A stretch of 64,000 bases of DNA, from contig JAXIVH010000002.1 in NCBI GenBank assembly GCA_036785325.1, forward strand, positions 10,778,778 to 10,842,777. The letters run 5' to 3'. Below the pieces are notes generated by a model, which saw only the letters and a list, made by a program, of their open reading frames with translations, had not been told where the DNA came from and made no database searches. Position numbers and translations under genes: made by a program. Source of the DNA: Urophycis tenuis. Lineage: Eukaryota; Chordata; Actinopteri; Gadiformes; Phycidae. Each line of letters begins with the position of its first letter. Within the stretch, counting starts at the first letter, position 1. Shown here one piece after another: positions 42,101 through 56,727 of the stretch.

Positions 42101-45100
42101 TCCCGGTATTTCAGGCAGACTGTGATTTGGGTTTGAGTCCTCTTTTGGTCTGGTACTTGATGGCCTGAGAACATGTTCGGAAGATGAGGGGATTTCCATG
42201 TCTCTGAACACAGACGTTTGTTTGGTGGTGGTCATCGTAAGGTTTCCCCGGCAACAGCATCCTCGTCCTGTTGCTGGCACCAGCAACAGCAAGAGGACAA
42301 CAATCAGTGTTGTCCTGTTGTGTTGGTATTGGCATCATAAGTGTCTTCAGACAACAGTGGACTTCCAGGGTTTTGAAGGTTATCAGCACTGGCCACTAGA
42401 CAGACTTTTCCCTTTAAAGAGCATGATCTTGAGCCTACTCTAAACCTTGGCCCGGTTGCATATTTACCTCAACATGTTAAAGGAGAGAATAGTCTGGCAG
42501 ATTCTGTCTCAATAATGCCCTTCTACCTCAATACAAAAACACATATCAATGAGGATCATTTCATGTACATTTCTATGATTCTGAAACCTATCAGGGCATG
42601 GGATCAGCTTAGATTAAACAAGGTTTGAGGATTTAATCATTGCCATCTCTTCTTGATTGATATGTTCGGTTATTTAGGTATACTAGTCATCTGACTCGTC
42701 TGTCTGATAACTAATGCGCGATGCGTTGGGTTTTTTCTAGTGAGCCAATTAAGTTCTCACATCAAACATGACTTTCCGGCATGCAGAGCCTCCCACAAAC
42801 CCACAAACCACAGTGTGCGCAGTGCTACACAGACACTTGTTGCACACTGAAAGTCTCCAGACTACCACACATACCCATGCAGTGCATCTGTTTAAGCAGC
42901 ACACGGACGACAGTCACACACAGACGAAAACACTTCCCTTGTCTAACTAATTGGGGTCTTTGGACTTGGTTAGTTTATATGGGCACAGGAGTCCATGAAT
43001 GTATAGAACTACATGTGTTACAGGCATATATGTTAGACTTATAAACATATTTATTCAGGTTGGCTTTTAACACCCAGTAGCGTTGTGACACCTTTCATTT
43101 TATTTTTTTAATCATTGGTATTATTTTATTTCATTTTAATGTTTTTTATTGTTTTAATTGTACTGTTGCGACACCTTTCATTTTCATTTAATTGTTTTTA
43201 TCATTGGTATTATCTTATTCTATTTTAATGTCTTACTTTTACTATGAACTGTAAAGCACTTTGGTCACCTGTAGGGCTGTGTAAAGGGCTGTATAAATAA
43301 AGCATAATTTACATTTACATTTACATTTATAACCTATACACGTCATGTATAAATTGTCACCATACACAGTATATAACAACTGCAAGACACATTCAGTTAC
43401 ATTGCTGCGTAAATCACATATTAAGGTGAATTCAACAACTAAAGTTAAACAACAACCAACCAAGTGGAACAACCTGTTCCAATAACTGTTGCCTTTTTAG
43501 TTTCTGTTCTCACACAATTATTCATCTGCAGGGCGTTTCAATATCTTTGTTGATATGAAATGTGGTTTGAAAGTTTCCAGCGGTGACATTTGGTCTGGTG
43601 ATGAAGCTCACCCTCAGGGTGTGACTCACCACGCTTGAAAGGGTCCGTGAGAGTTTTGTAAGCTGCAACGTAAAATCACCTTTTAATACCCTCGAATCAA
43701 AAGCCATGAAGTTATCTTTTTTTAAAGGCAGGGTACGTAATTTATTTCACAATCTTTCCTTTGCGTTTGTGGACATTTACTTTCCATCCTGACAGCAGTC
43801 AATAAATCAAATATGCTGATAAACAAGGAAATATATCCACCATCTGTGGCTGTGGGCCTGTAATAAGCTTGTCCCAAATCATTTAATTGGTCCAGAATGA
43901 AATGATTTGGATGGTCGACCTGGCTACCTGGCATTCTGCCTCTGCACTCACGATGACCAGAGTCTTCCTCAAGGCTAGGCAGGCCTATCCCTTCAAAAAT
44001 GTACCTTGGTCTTGCTGGTTACTCCAAATCCCCTGCCCTAACTGTTGCAAGTATATTTCAGCTATGTGTTGTTGTTGTTGTAGGTGTTGTTCCTAAAGGT
44101 GTTTATATACTATACCTTCTGGAAATTACTTTGGAAATGAGAGCTAATGACAGCTGTGTAGAGGAATCATACAACATGGATGGCATTAATACAAATTGAT
44201 ATGGTGTGTTAAGAGTAGGCTGATCAACTTTGTTGATGTATTTTTTATTATGAAAGCTGATTCCTGTTAATATAGCCTATAAAGTTTGACAAACTTTTTT
44301 TACTTCTCTCCTTTAGATTCTGCATGAAGAAATTCCGGTTCCTAATGTTTGTTCCAGACCCATCCCCGTTTTTCAAGCCCCTTCACCACAAATATGACGG
44401 GAACTTCAAGGTAAGAGAAAAGAGCAGTGTATACATTTGTCCGTTTTGATTTTGTAGTTCTGAGGTTTGTCCAGCAGGCGGGGATAAAGACTCCGTTTTG
44501 TTTCACCTGGGATTTCCGCAAATAAAAAGCGTTTCCACCACAACATGGGCTTGAATGTTAAGCGCTTTGTCACTTCATGAAGACCTTTGCGAGTCACATG
44601 AGTCATCGAGTTATCGAGTTTTGTGGTTACTCTTTCGGTAAATACAAAAAAAATAATATGAGTCATTTTTCACGAGTCCCAAACAATTTTTCATTCATGA
44701 TTTTCATCTCTGATGATTTAATAATGCAAATAAGGTTCTTTATCATCATGAATGTTTTGATTGTACACCAGTATAATTGCTATGCTTTATTTATTTTTGA
44801 ATATATTCATATAATTATTTATTGTATCCCTTGCATGTATGTTGTGCTATGCACATTTGCTATCTATCTTAAATATTATCTCAGTGTCTTGACAAGGAAT
44901 CTCATATTATAACATATTTTAACTAATTAAAATCAACATATTGTGTTGATGTATTTCAATACATATCAATGTGTTTTAACGGTTTTTAAGTCGTCTGTCA
45001 ATTTCTTTGGTATTCGCTCAACCGATCAACTGATCAGGAGATGCATTGCTTACTGCTTGACCTTTTCACAGAATAAAATTATTTGGTCGAGCAGAGCTAT

Positions 45101-46740
45101 CTGTGTGACAGGGACAACATTGTGCACTAGGAGAAGAGATAATGGACTGACAGGATGCTGTGTGCGCTGTAGCATGCCACAGCTCACATTTCCTGCCTTG
45201 CACATTTTAGAGAGTTTATTTTACAGAATGTACTATTATTTACTACATTGCTATACATACGAGTCGGATGAAAAAGCAGAGTGGCACAGTCACCATTCTG
45301 GATGGCAATTGGTACAAAACAAGTGTTAACCAATGGCAACCACTTTGTACAGTGGATGGAAACCATCGCAACAAACTTACAGAATATGCTTTTGTTGCTG
45401 GTGTGGGTGGTATACGGTTGTCCAAACTAAGAGGGGAAAATGTTTTTTTTCTTGAACAGTCAGAGAGGTGAAGGAACTGAGGCAATACATACTATAAGAA
45501 CTACTTAGTCAGTTTGCTGTTTAGCTGACACTTGATAGTTTTTTTCCTGCTGTGGGCATTGGGAGTCCTTCTAAGCGTTAGGTTAGGGTTGAGTGGGGGG
45601 TCTATTCACGTGACTATCGGGATTTCTTTCTTTTTTTCCGCAATACTTGCAAAACTACATCAAAGGTCAGCCAGAAAACGGACCTGTCAGACCTTTGAAG
45701 AGGAAAAGTCTGCCACTAAGACTTTGAACCCTCTTCCGTGCGAAGCAAAGAGTTTTTGATCGTTTTGTAGGTGTTTCAGGTCCAGACTGTGTTTCGACTT
45801 GGCTCTATTTATAGACATGGAAGTTAATAAAAAGCTAAACATTGCAATATTTATAGAATCTCAATACTTAGGATCTCTGCACTGAAAAAAACCTGGGGAT
45901 ATCATATTGTGAGCCACCTGCCAATTGCCGTCCCTGTGGACTATGGAAAAGCAACGTAGTCATTAATGAAAGTGACAGACCTATACTTACCTATACTGTG
46001 ATTATTCTCTGCTGCAGGACTGGGTGCATCCCTGGTTCAGCGAGGCGGAGGTCCTGATGGTCGCAACCCAGTCTGTCCCCGTCAGCATCCACAGGCTCCT
46101 CCTGCCCGGTCACCATGGCAACCAGACGGCAGAGCACCCCATTCAGGAGGAGCAGCACCAGCAGGAGCAAGAGCAGGAGGAGCAGGAGGAGGAGGAGGAG
46201 GAGGCCGGCGCCCGCGAGAACCTGCGCCGGGAAGGGGTACCCATGGGCGGGGTCCCTGGCATGTTCCCCGGTCACCTCTCCCTCCACACGGTGGTCCTGT
46301 CTGGGGGCGAGAGCAATGAGGGACCCCCCGAGCTCCATCAGTCCGATGGTGCCGGTGCTGCGGCGGGCCGGGCGGAGGGCGGCGGGACGGGTGGCGGTGA
46401 GGCGGGGTCACCGGCGCACGACGCCGAGGAAGACGGTCTGGCCGAGCCCGGCATCGAGCTCGAGCCCGAGCCCAACCTGGGGGGGGTCTCGCTGGCCTAC
46501 GCCTGGCTGGGCAGCGACAGCGACTACCCCGCCTTGGACCTGGACACGATGGACAGCGGCTTCGGGGAGTCGGACTGCAGCAGTCCGGAGACCTCGTCCG
46601 GGGGGACCGGCTTCTTCCCCCAGGAGGACAACGCCAAGTCCAACTACGTCCATCAGTGGATGATGGCCCAGCAGCAGCCTCCTCCCACGCTGCAGCGCCC
46701 TGCTTCTCCTGCGACCCACAACGACAACAAGGAGCAATAG
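37718..46740 (+). CDS. il21r: Interleukin-21 receptor (class I cytokine receptor)
   Basis: Eight exons: 37718-37781, 38157-38265, 39236-39426, 40789-40922, 41253-41457, 41778-41853 (or from 41775), 44317-44410 and 46018-46740. They join in phase to about 531 residues, close to human IL21R (538). The signal peptide starts M-A-V-Q-L-L-Y-W-F-L-L-W. The first fibronectin-like domain has T-C-I-T-D-Y-S-E-Y-L-E-C, like the IL21R C-Y-T-D-Y start. The second has P-P-F-N-V-R-V-T and a WSAWS box. One membrane helix (about 240-257) is followed by a Box 1 V-P-D-P-S-P-F-F for JAK1 and D-G-N-F-K-D-W-V. The C-terminus keeps L-D-L-D-T-M-D-S-G-F, D-C-S-S-P and N-Y-V-H-Q-W, whose Y-x-x-Q fits the STAT-recruiting tyrosine of IL21R. 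It acts on the lymphocyte surface with the common gamma chain. Exon 4 ends in an apparent GC donor. Confidence 0.9.
39000..39220 (+). repeat. GGT/GAT triplet repeat before il21r exon 3
   Basis: Alternating GGT and GAT triplets fill the end of intron 2 and, after a short TG tract, lead straight to the TAG acceptor at 39233-39235. The region codes for poly-His or poly-Val/Met only by chance. Confidence 0.9.
39440..40700 (+). repeat. CCCTCT/CCCTCG hexamer array filling il21r intron 3
   Basis: About 1.26 kb of CCCTCT, CCCTCG and CCCTCA hexamers occupy nearly all of the intron between exon 3 (ends 39426) and exon 4 (starts 40789). The transcript strand is almost pure pyrimidine. Long reading frames on both strands are artefacts of the six-base period. 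Confidence 0.95.
40923..41050 (+). repeat. CA-rich microsatellite directly after il21r exon 4
   Basis: CACACG/CATACA units start at the apparent exon end. They may have altered the donor, which reads AAAG, GCACGC instead of GT. Confidence 0.85.
41620..42420. repeat. Inverted repeat pair bracketing the il21r transmembrane exon
   Basis: A segment of about 90 bp at 41620-41710 recurs in reverse orientation at 42331-42420; both contain CAGTGCTGATAACCTTC-type sequence and the core CTGGAAGTCCACTGTTGTCT. The outer ends carry TTTAAAGG on the left and CCTTTAAA on the right, so each is bordered by TTAA. Exon 6 (41778-41853) lies between them. They could be two opposed MITE copies or the ends of one element. 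Confidence 0.8.
43215..43332 (+). mobile_element. LINE-like 3' tail in il21r intron 6
   Basis: ACTGTAAAGCACTTTGGTCA followed by GTATAAATAAAGC and a TTTACA tail repeat, typical of L2-like 3' ends. Confidence 0.5.
46151..46206 (+). repeat. il21r: Coding Gln/Glu tract in the il21r cytoplasmic tail
   Basis: CAG/GAG/GAA triplets in exon 8 encode a Q/E stretch ending in six consecutive glutamates. It lies between Box 2 and the conserved C-terminal block, in a region likely to be unstructured and variable in length between individuals. Confidence 0.85.
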
Positions 46741-48370
46741 TGGTGCTCCAGCCTACCAACATCTTCAAAGTCTCGACGACTGCAGTGCCGCTGTCACCGG
46801 TCTCCCTAAGAAAAAAGCCATTAGACAGCTCCAACTCAGCCAGAAGGCTGCCGAGTTTTAACGTAGACTAAGAAAGCAGAACCACATTACTCCAGTACTA
46901 AGGTCCCAGCACTGGCTTCTCGCTTGCCGTTTGTTTTAGCTCAAAGTATCCCTAGTAGTGCGGAAGGCACTAAATGGGTTGCGTCTGATCTGTCAAGTCA
47001 AGTCAAGTCAACTTTATTGTCAGTTTTCATGAATGTACAGGACATACACAAAAACCGAAATGCCGTTTCCCTCGATCCCTAGTGCTAGACATGCATGCAA
47101 AATATAAGTATAAATATATAAAATATGAATACAAAAAATCTAAAGGGGGTCGCGAATAAATATACAATCCAATATACAATATATCTGCTTGTGTGTTGTG
47201 AGCCCACTGGAGCCTGCTCACTGGTCCAGCTTCTGGGGCTCCTTCAGCTTTCTGGGTCTGTTTGCTTTTATAAAAGAAAAAAAAAAAAGATCTGCATCAT
47301 ATATTTAAAATGTAATTGTATTTTTCAGTTGTATACAAATATTTCTTGTATATAAAATTTGTCATTTTCTAGTGTTCTTCTGTTTCAATGATGTGTCCTC
47401 ATTTATTCCTTTGCATAGCACTTATGCATGGCTTTGTATTCAAACGGGGTTGTGCAAATACACTTGGTTTGTCTCAGGCAGTCTCAAGATGGCAACACAA
47501 TGTGGCTCCTCTGTCTATACCTTATCTCCACCTCCATCTCCTCTCTGTTTTCTCCCTAATCTCCACCTCAACCTCTCTTATCGTCCCTTTTATCTCTGCC
47601 TCCTTCTCCACCTCTATCTGTGGGTGATCTATCATTGCCACTCATACTGAGAAGCCGTGATATGTATATCATAGCCTCAAATAATATTAAAATATTATTT
47701 CAATATTATTTCACTTCACACTCACGTCCATGTAACTTATTTACGTATAATATGTTCCCATAATTTCATCATCATGTTGTCCATGCTTGAGTAAGTGTGT
47801 CAATGGGAGATACATTTTTCAATTAATATAATCAAATGTGGATTTTCCTTTTGCTTACTTTGGTGGAAAGGTGAATAGCCTGTTAACTATCATAATCAGT
47901 TTTTATCATCTGCAGGGGGGAAGGTATATAGAATCGGCTAAGATTCGCACTATGATTCGTTTATTATCAGTTTATTTATCAGTTCCCCGCGTAGGCATAG
48001 GCCTACTTCCCCTACCGAAACCACATAAGATATCAGCAACCTTTGGAAACATCAAACACGTACCAAAGTTTCACAAGAACATCTTACGCATCCTTGGGGC
48101 CAGTATTTTTTCTAAGTTCAATCACATTCAGATATATGGTCCCGAAGACAATCACACTCTTCGTGAATGTGTGAAGACACGCGACTTGCTGGATACCGTG
48201 ATTTTGCCGGACTGAAATAAGTGCCATCATTCACTTAAGACGTCTGAAGTCACAACAACACTCTCTCAAGTAAGTTAGTGTCCTACAGGACACAATTCAT
48301 TTTGATTGTATTTTGAGGTAATTGTTCATGTTTAACTCAACCCAGTGGTCACAAGCTCATTGCTTGCGAT
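46741..48370. other. Intergenic segment between the two receptor genes
   Basis: It includes the il21r 3' UTR and a minus-oriented interspersed-repeat fragment at about 46996-47260, which begins with a CAAGT repeat and carries ACTTTATTGTCAGTTTTCAT. No coding exon is evident. Confidence 0.55.
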
Positions 48371-48376
48371 ATAAAG
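48371..48376 (+). promoter_or_regulatory. Possible TATA box of the il21r-like gene
   Basis: TATAAA within GCGATATAAAGAGCAG lies 175 bases upstream of the start codon at 48546, a plausible core promoter position for a short 5' UTR. No experimental signal is visible in the sequence. Confidence 0.35.
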
Positions 48377-48545
48377 AGCAGTTCCTACCCAGGAAGACAT
48401 TTACACAGTGTCTCGTCTTTCGCCGTTTTGCTGTTTTACCGTTATATACTTTTGGCAATGTTATGGACATTTGGGGAACTTTCTGGATGTAGACCTCTCG
48501 AAAGCTTCGCCCGCGAATCAATGTGCGCCTCACGTGTGTTCACAG

Positions 48546-53039
<4,494 letters not shown>

Positions 53040-53156
53040 AAGAGGTGTCCCCAGTGGTCTCCATGGATAAGAGCCCGGCTGAGTCTGGGTGTGGCTGGGA
53101 GGAGTGGGGGGTGCGGGCGGAGGAGGTTGGAAGGGGGACTCGGTAGGGGCAGACCC

Positions 53157-53757
53157 TAACAATAATAATAACTGCCATTTATATAGCGCCTTTCAAGGGA
53201 CCCAAGGACGCTTTCCATATGTAGGACACAAACGAGAACAAAAAACACAGGTGACACAGTCGGGTTGCAGTGTTAATTAAGACTGTGGGCCTTGTGGAAA
53301 AGGTACGTTTTCAGGTGCTTTTTCAAAGTGCCGATGGAAGCGGCGTTGTGGATCTCAGCCACGGGTAGAGCTCCAGAGAGTGGGGGCTGCCACACCGAAA
53401 GCTCTGTCGCCGAAGGTCCGCCGGCTGGTGCGGGGGGGTGATGACCGTGTCAGAGGACCACAGATTCCGGGATGGCGTATAGGGGTGGAGGAGGTCAGTC
53501 AGGCACTGGGGAGCAAGGGCATGGAGGGATTGATAGGTGAGGAGGAGGATCTTGTCGGAGATGCGGGACCTGACCGGAAGCCAGTGAAGGTGGATGAGGG
53601 AGGGGGTGATGTGCTGCCAGGGCTGAGAACCTTGGCAGCTGAGTTCTGTACATACTGGAGCCTTTCCGGGGCTTTGCTGGGTACCCCAGACAGGACTTCA
53701 TTGCAATAATCCAGCCGGGAGGTGATAAAGGCGTGCACCACCAAAGTCAGCACCACC
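53157..53757 (-). mobile_element. L2-clade LINE fragment (reverse transcriptase C-terminus and tail)
   Basis: On the minus strand bases 53757-53630 read L-V-V-H-A-F-I-T-S-R-L-D-Y-C-N-E-V-L-S-G-V and L-Q-Y-V-Q-N-S-A-A-K-V-L, a highly conserved C-terminal block of L2/CR1 reverse transcriptases. The 3' end carries GAAAGGCGCTATATAAATGG. Frameshifts mark it as inactive. It follows the il21r-like gene directly. Confidence 0.8.
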
Positions 53758-53846
53758 CCTCCCGAGCGGTGACACGTGCTCTGGTGCCTACTACACCCTC
53801 AGCCCAACAGCTCGGCGCCATGTTGATCTCTGACACAAGGAAGTTC

Positions 53847-53852
53847 AATAAA
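53847..53852 (+). terminator. Possible polyadenylation signal AATAAA
   Basis: AATAAA within GTTCAATAAAGTC lies about 800 bases after the il21r-like stop codon, beyond the LINE fragment; it could end that transcript. Confidence 0.3.
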
Positions 53853-54818
53853 GTCTTCTGCATTGCAGTTGAGGTAATTCATGGTGAAACGGACCAGGTT
53901 GAATTTGTTGTTTGTTTGTTTTGGTTTAATCATCCAAGGGGGACGCCTATAGCGAGTTTTTTTTTGGCAGACTTTTAATCATCATTTGTAATACTTTTAT
54001 TTCACTGCCTTTTAATCGATTTTGGGTGAAAGGTGCACTAAAAATGTCATCATTGTTATTAATTATGTCTTACTCATAGGGTATTTCATAGTACCCTTAA
54101 TTGGTCTGGTAATATGTCCAATGAGATCACAAGAGGCTGGTGAAATATGGTATCAGCATTGCTTCCCAATTTGGAATGGATATTGGCAATTCATGTAAAG
54201 ATGCAAGTTATTTTATGAATTATTTAAAATGTGTTATTTAATTGTAATCACAATTAATGAAATACAAAATACTTATTTATATATAGGCCTACTTATTTTT
54301 TTAAACCGTTAATGAACTGAGCCTCAACCCATTGGCACTGTAGGTCTGCCTCATAAAGAGGATATTTGCAAACTAACTGTACATTTTTAACTCAACTGTG
54401 TTATGTCTGCCAACATAATTAACAAAGTCAATGCTCAGTCACACGCTCTACAGCAGTAGAACATATCTGGTTTCCATCGAGTCCTCCTCGCTGCCTTTCC
54501 CTTTGAGCCGGCTGCTGTGTACATCACTCCGACCAGCGGGGGGCACTGTGGATTCTTCTGCTTTGTAAGTACTGAGGAAAACATAACAAAGAAGGACACG
54601 GAGGAAGAAAGCTAACCGTCATTATTATCATCCGGTGATCAGGACAACATACAAGCCGTTTGTTTTGCTGGTGGTCCCTTCTTGTATGGCCCGGTTCCCC
54701 TTAACGTATGCATCCCATGTTTTGAATTGTTATGCGCTTTAGGCGTTTCTAATTTTGGATTCAATAACTCCTGACTCTCCGGCCAGCGACTTAAGGATCG
54801 TCTCTCTTTTTTTGTCAA

Positions 54819-56671
54819 ATGAACCTATTACAAAATAGAATAATGCATCCACAGCTGCGCGACGAAGAAACTCTCGTCATTGAAAACGCCATCAGACTCG
54901 CTATAGACTCGATCATCAACGTGCTGTACAGCGTCAACGGTACGCGTACCCGGGAGTACGAGCGGATGCTCGGCGACAGAGACAAGGAGATCAAACGACT
55001 GTCCAACCAAGAGAAAGCCTTTGAACGCGAGCTGCAACTTTTGCGTCGACAAGGCTGTTCTTGTGGACTGTATGACGCGAATGATGAACACTGCTCGGGC
55101 TTCCCCGACCAACTCCAAACCCCGGAGTGTAGTGACACCAGGCCTGGGTGTGAGGATGCTGAGGACGAGATGGCAGCAGCACACGGGCAGTGTGAGATGA
55201 GCTTCTCCCGTGAGTGATCAGTCGGATCAAGTCAACGCGAAATCATAGCGTTGAGACTAACCGATAACCGTGAGCTGCCCGTTTGCTAACCCTTTTTTTT
55301 TCTTCACAGTTGGTCTTTTCGATACATCGCCCTCCCAGGTCTCCACCCAAAGCCAAGACCAGTCGGCTCCTCCACCAGCCATCAGACCCGCTTTTCAGCA
55401 AACCCCAGTTTCCCACACCCCTGAGGCCATAGACTCTTTGGAAGGGAGACAACCCCTCTCCAATGGCCCCGTGATAAAGGAAGAGCCTTCTGACATGGAT
55501 GCCATCTGTGAGAGCAGTGACCTCCACAGTAGAACAGGTAAAGTGCAGCCTAAGATCTTACCATGTCGCGTGACGCACACCAGCGTGTCCAAACTAATTC
55601 AATTGTGGTGTCAAAACAAGTCGAAAACGACATGATATTGTTTTAATTCTTCAGGGATACTTGGTAGTGGAGAGATGGTTGGGGAGTTCAGAGGAAACCT
55701 TTATCCCGGCCCGGACCGGCTGGGGACTCGCGGGGCAGAGCAGCACATGATGAGGTGAGCTGCAGCATGTTTTCATACCTACTTCTTCCAACACTATCGT
55801 TGTTGATGCACATGATGCACTGCATTTCAAAACGCTCCAACGGTGTGCCTATCCAGCTCTCTGAATAAAAAAGCAACTACTGTGATGGTTGTTAATGCTG
55901 CAGGCAAAATGTAACATGTGAGCATTGTCTTTTATCTTCTCTGTTGGTGCTGACAATCTGCATCACTGTGGGGTGTTTACATGGTGTCAACATCTGAAGA
56001 ATATACATTCTATGAATGAAAAAAAAGCTGATTTTTTTTTTCTGCTTACAATTTGTCTACCTTGAGTATAGCGAACGTGCCTAATAATAGTTCCAAACAA
56101 ACCCAAACCAAGCAAAGATGCACTTATCAAAATAATGTATGGGTGTAAATACACATTTTGTACTACTACTATGACTTAATAATGTAATGTCAATAATAAC
56201 TAGTTACTGTGATTAAGGGCAATGCAAATGCGCTTTCATTCTAAAATAAAAAGTTTAGAGAAGTTCAAAGTAATCTGTCTACAAACACAAGATAATTCAG
56301 CCCTCTTTTCGGCTCTGTGATTATTAAGCTGCTTTATTGTGCTGGATATGTGGTGGTTTTGAAATGCAGTGGAATAGGGAGGAACATATTTCAGTTATAA
56401 AGATCAACTCTAAATAGCACGAAAATAGATGGTGCTTTTTAACTATTCCTCCCTATTGCACTGCACTGTTGAACAAGCATTTCACATTTTGAATTTGTTC
56501 TGAGCAAATAGAAAATATACACACCATTACGTTATGAGCATTGTTGGCCGCATGCTAACATAACACCGTTCCATTGGCGGGGAGCTGCCTCTATGTGTAA
56601 CAAAAAGTTCATAACAATATGATAATGATAATACCAAATGCTTCTTAAAGGGCCAAGCAAAAAAGCAAAGG

Positions 56672-56727
<56 letters not shown>

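Noticed and set aside
45268..45471. A 67-codon plus-strand frame in il21r intron 7
   Set aside because: It looks protein-like but has no flanking splice sites compatible with il21r phase and no recognised motif.
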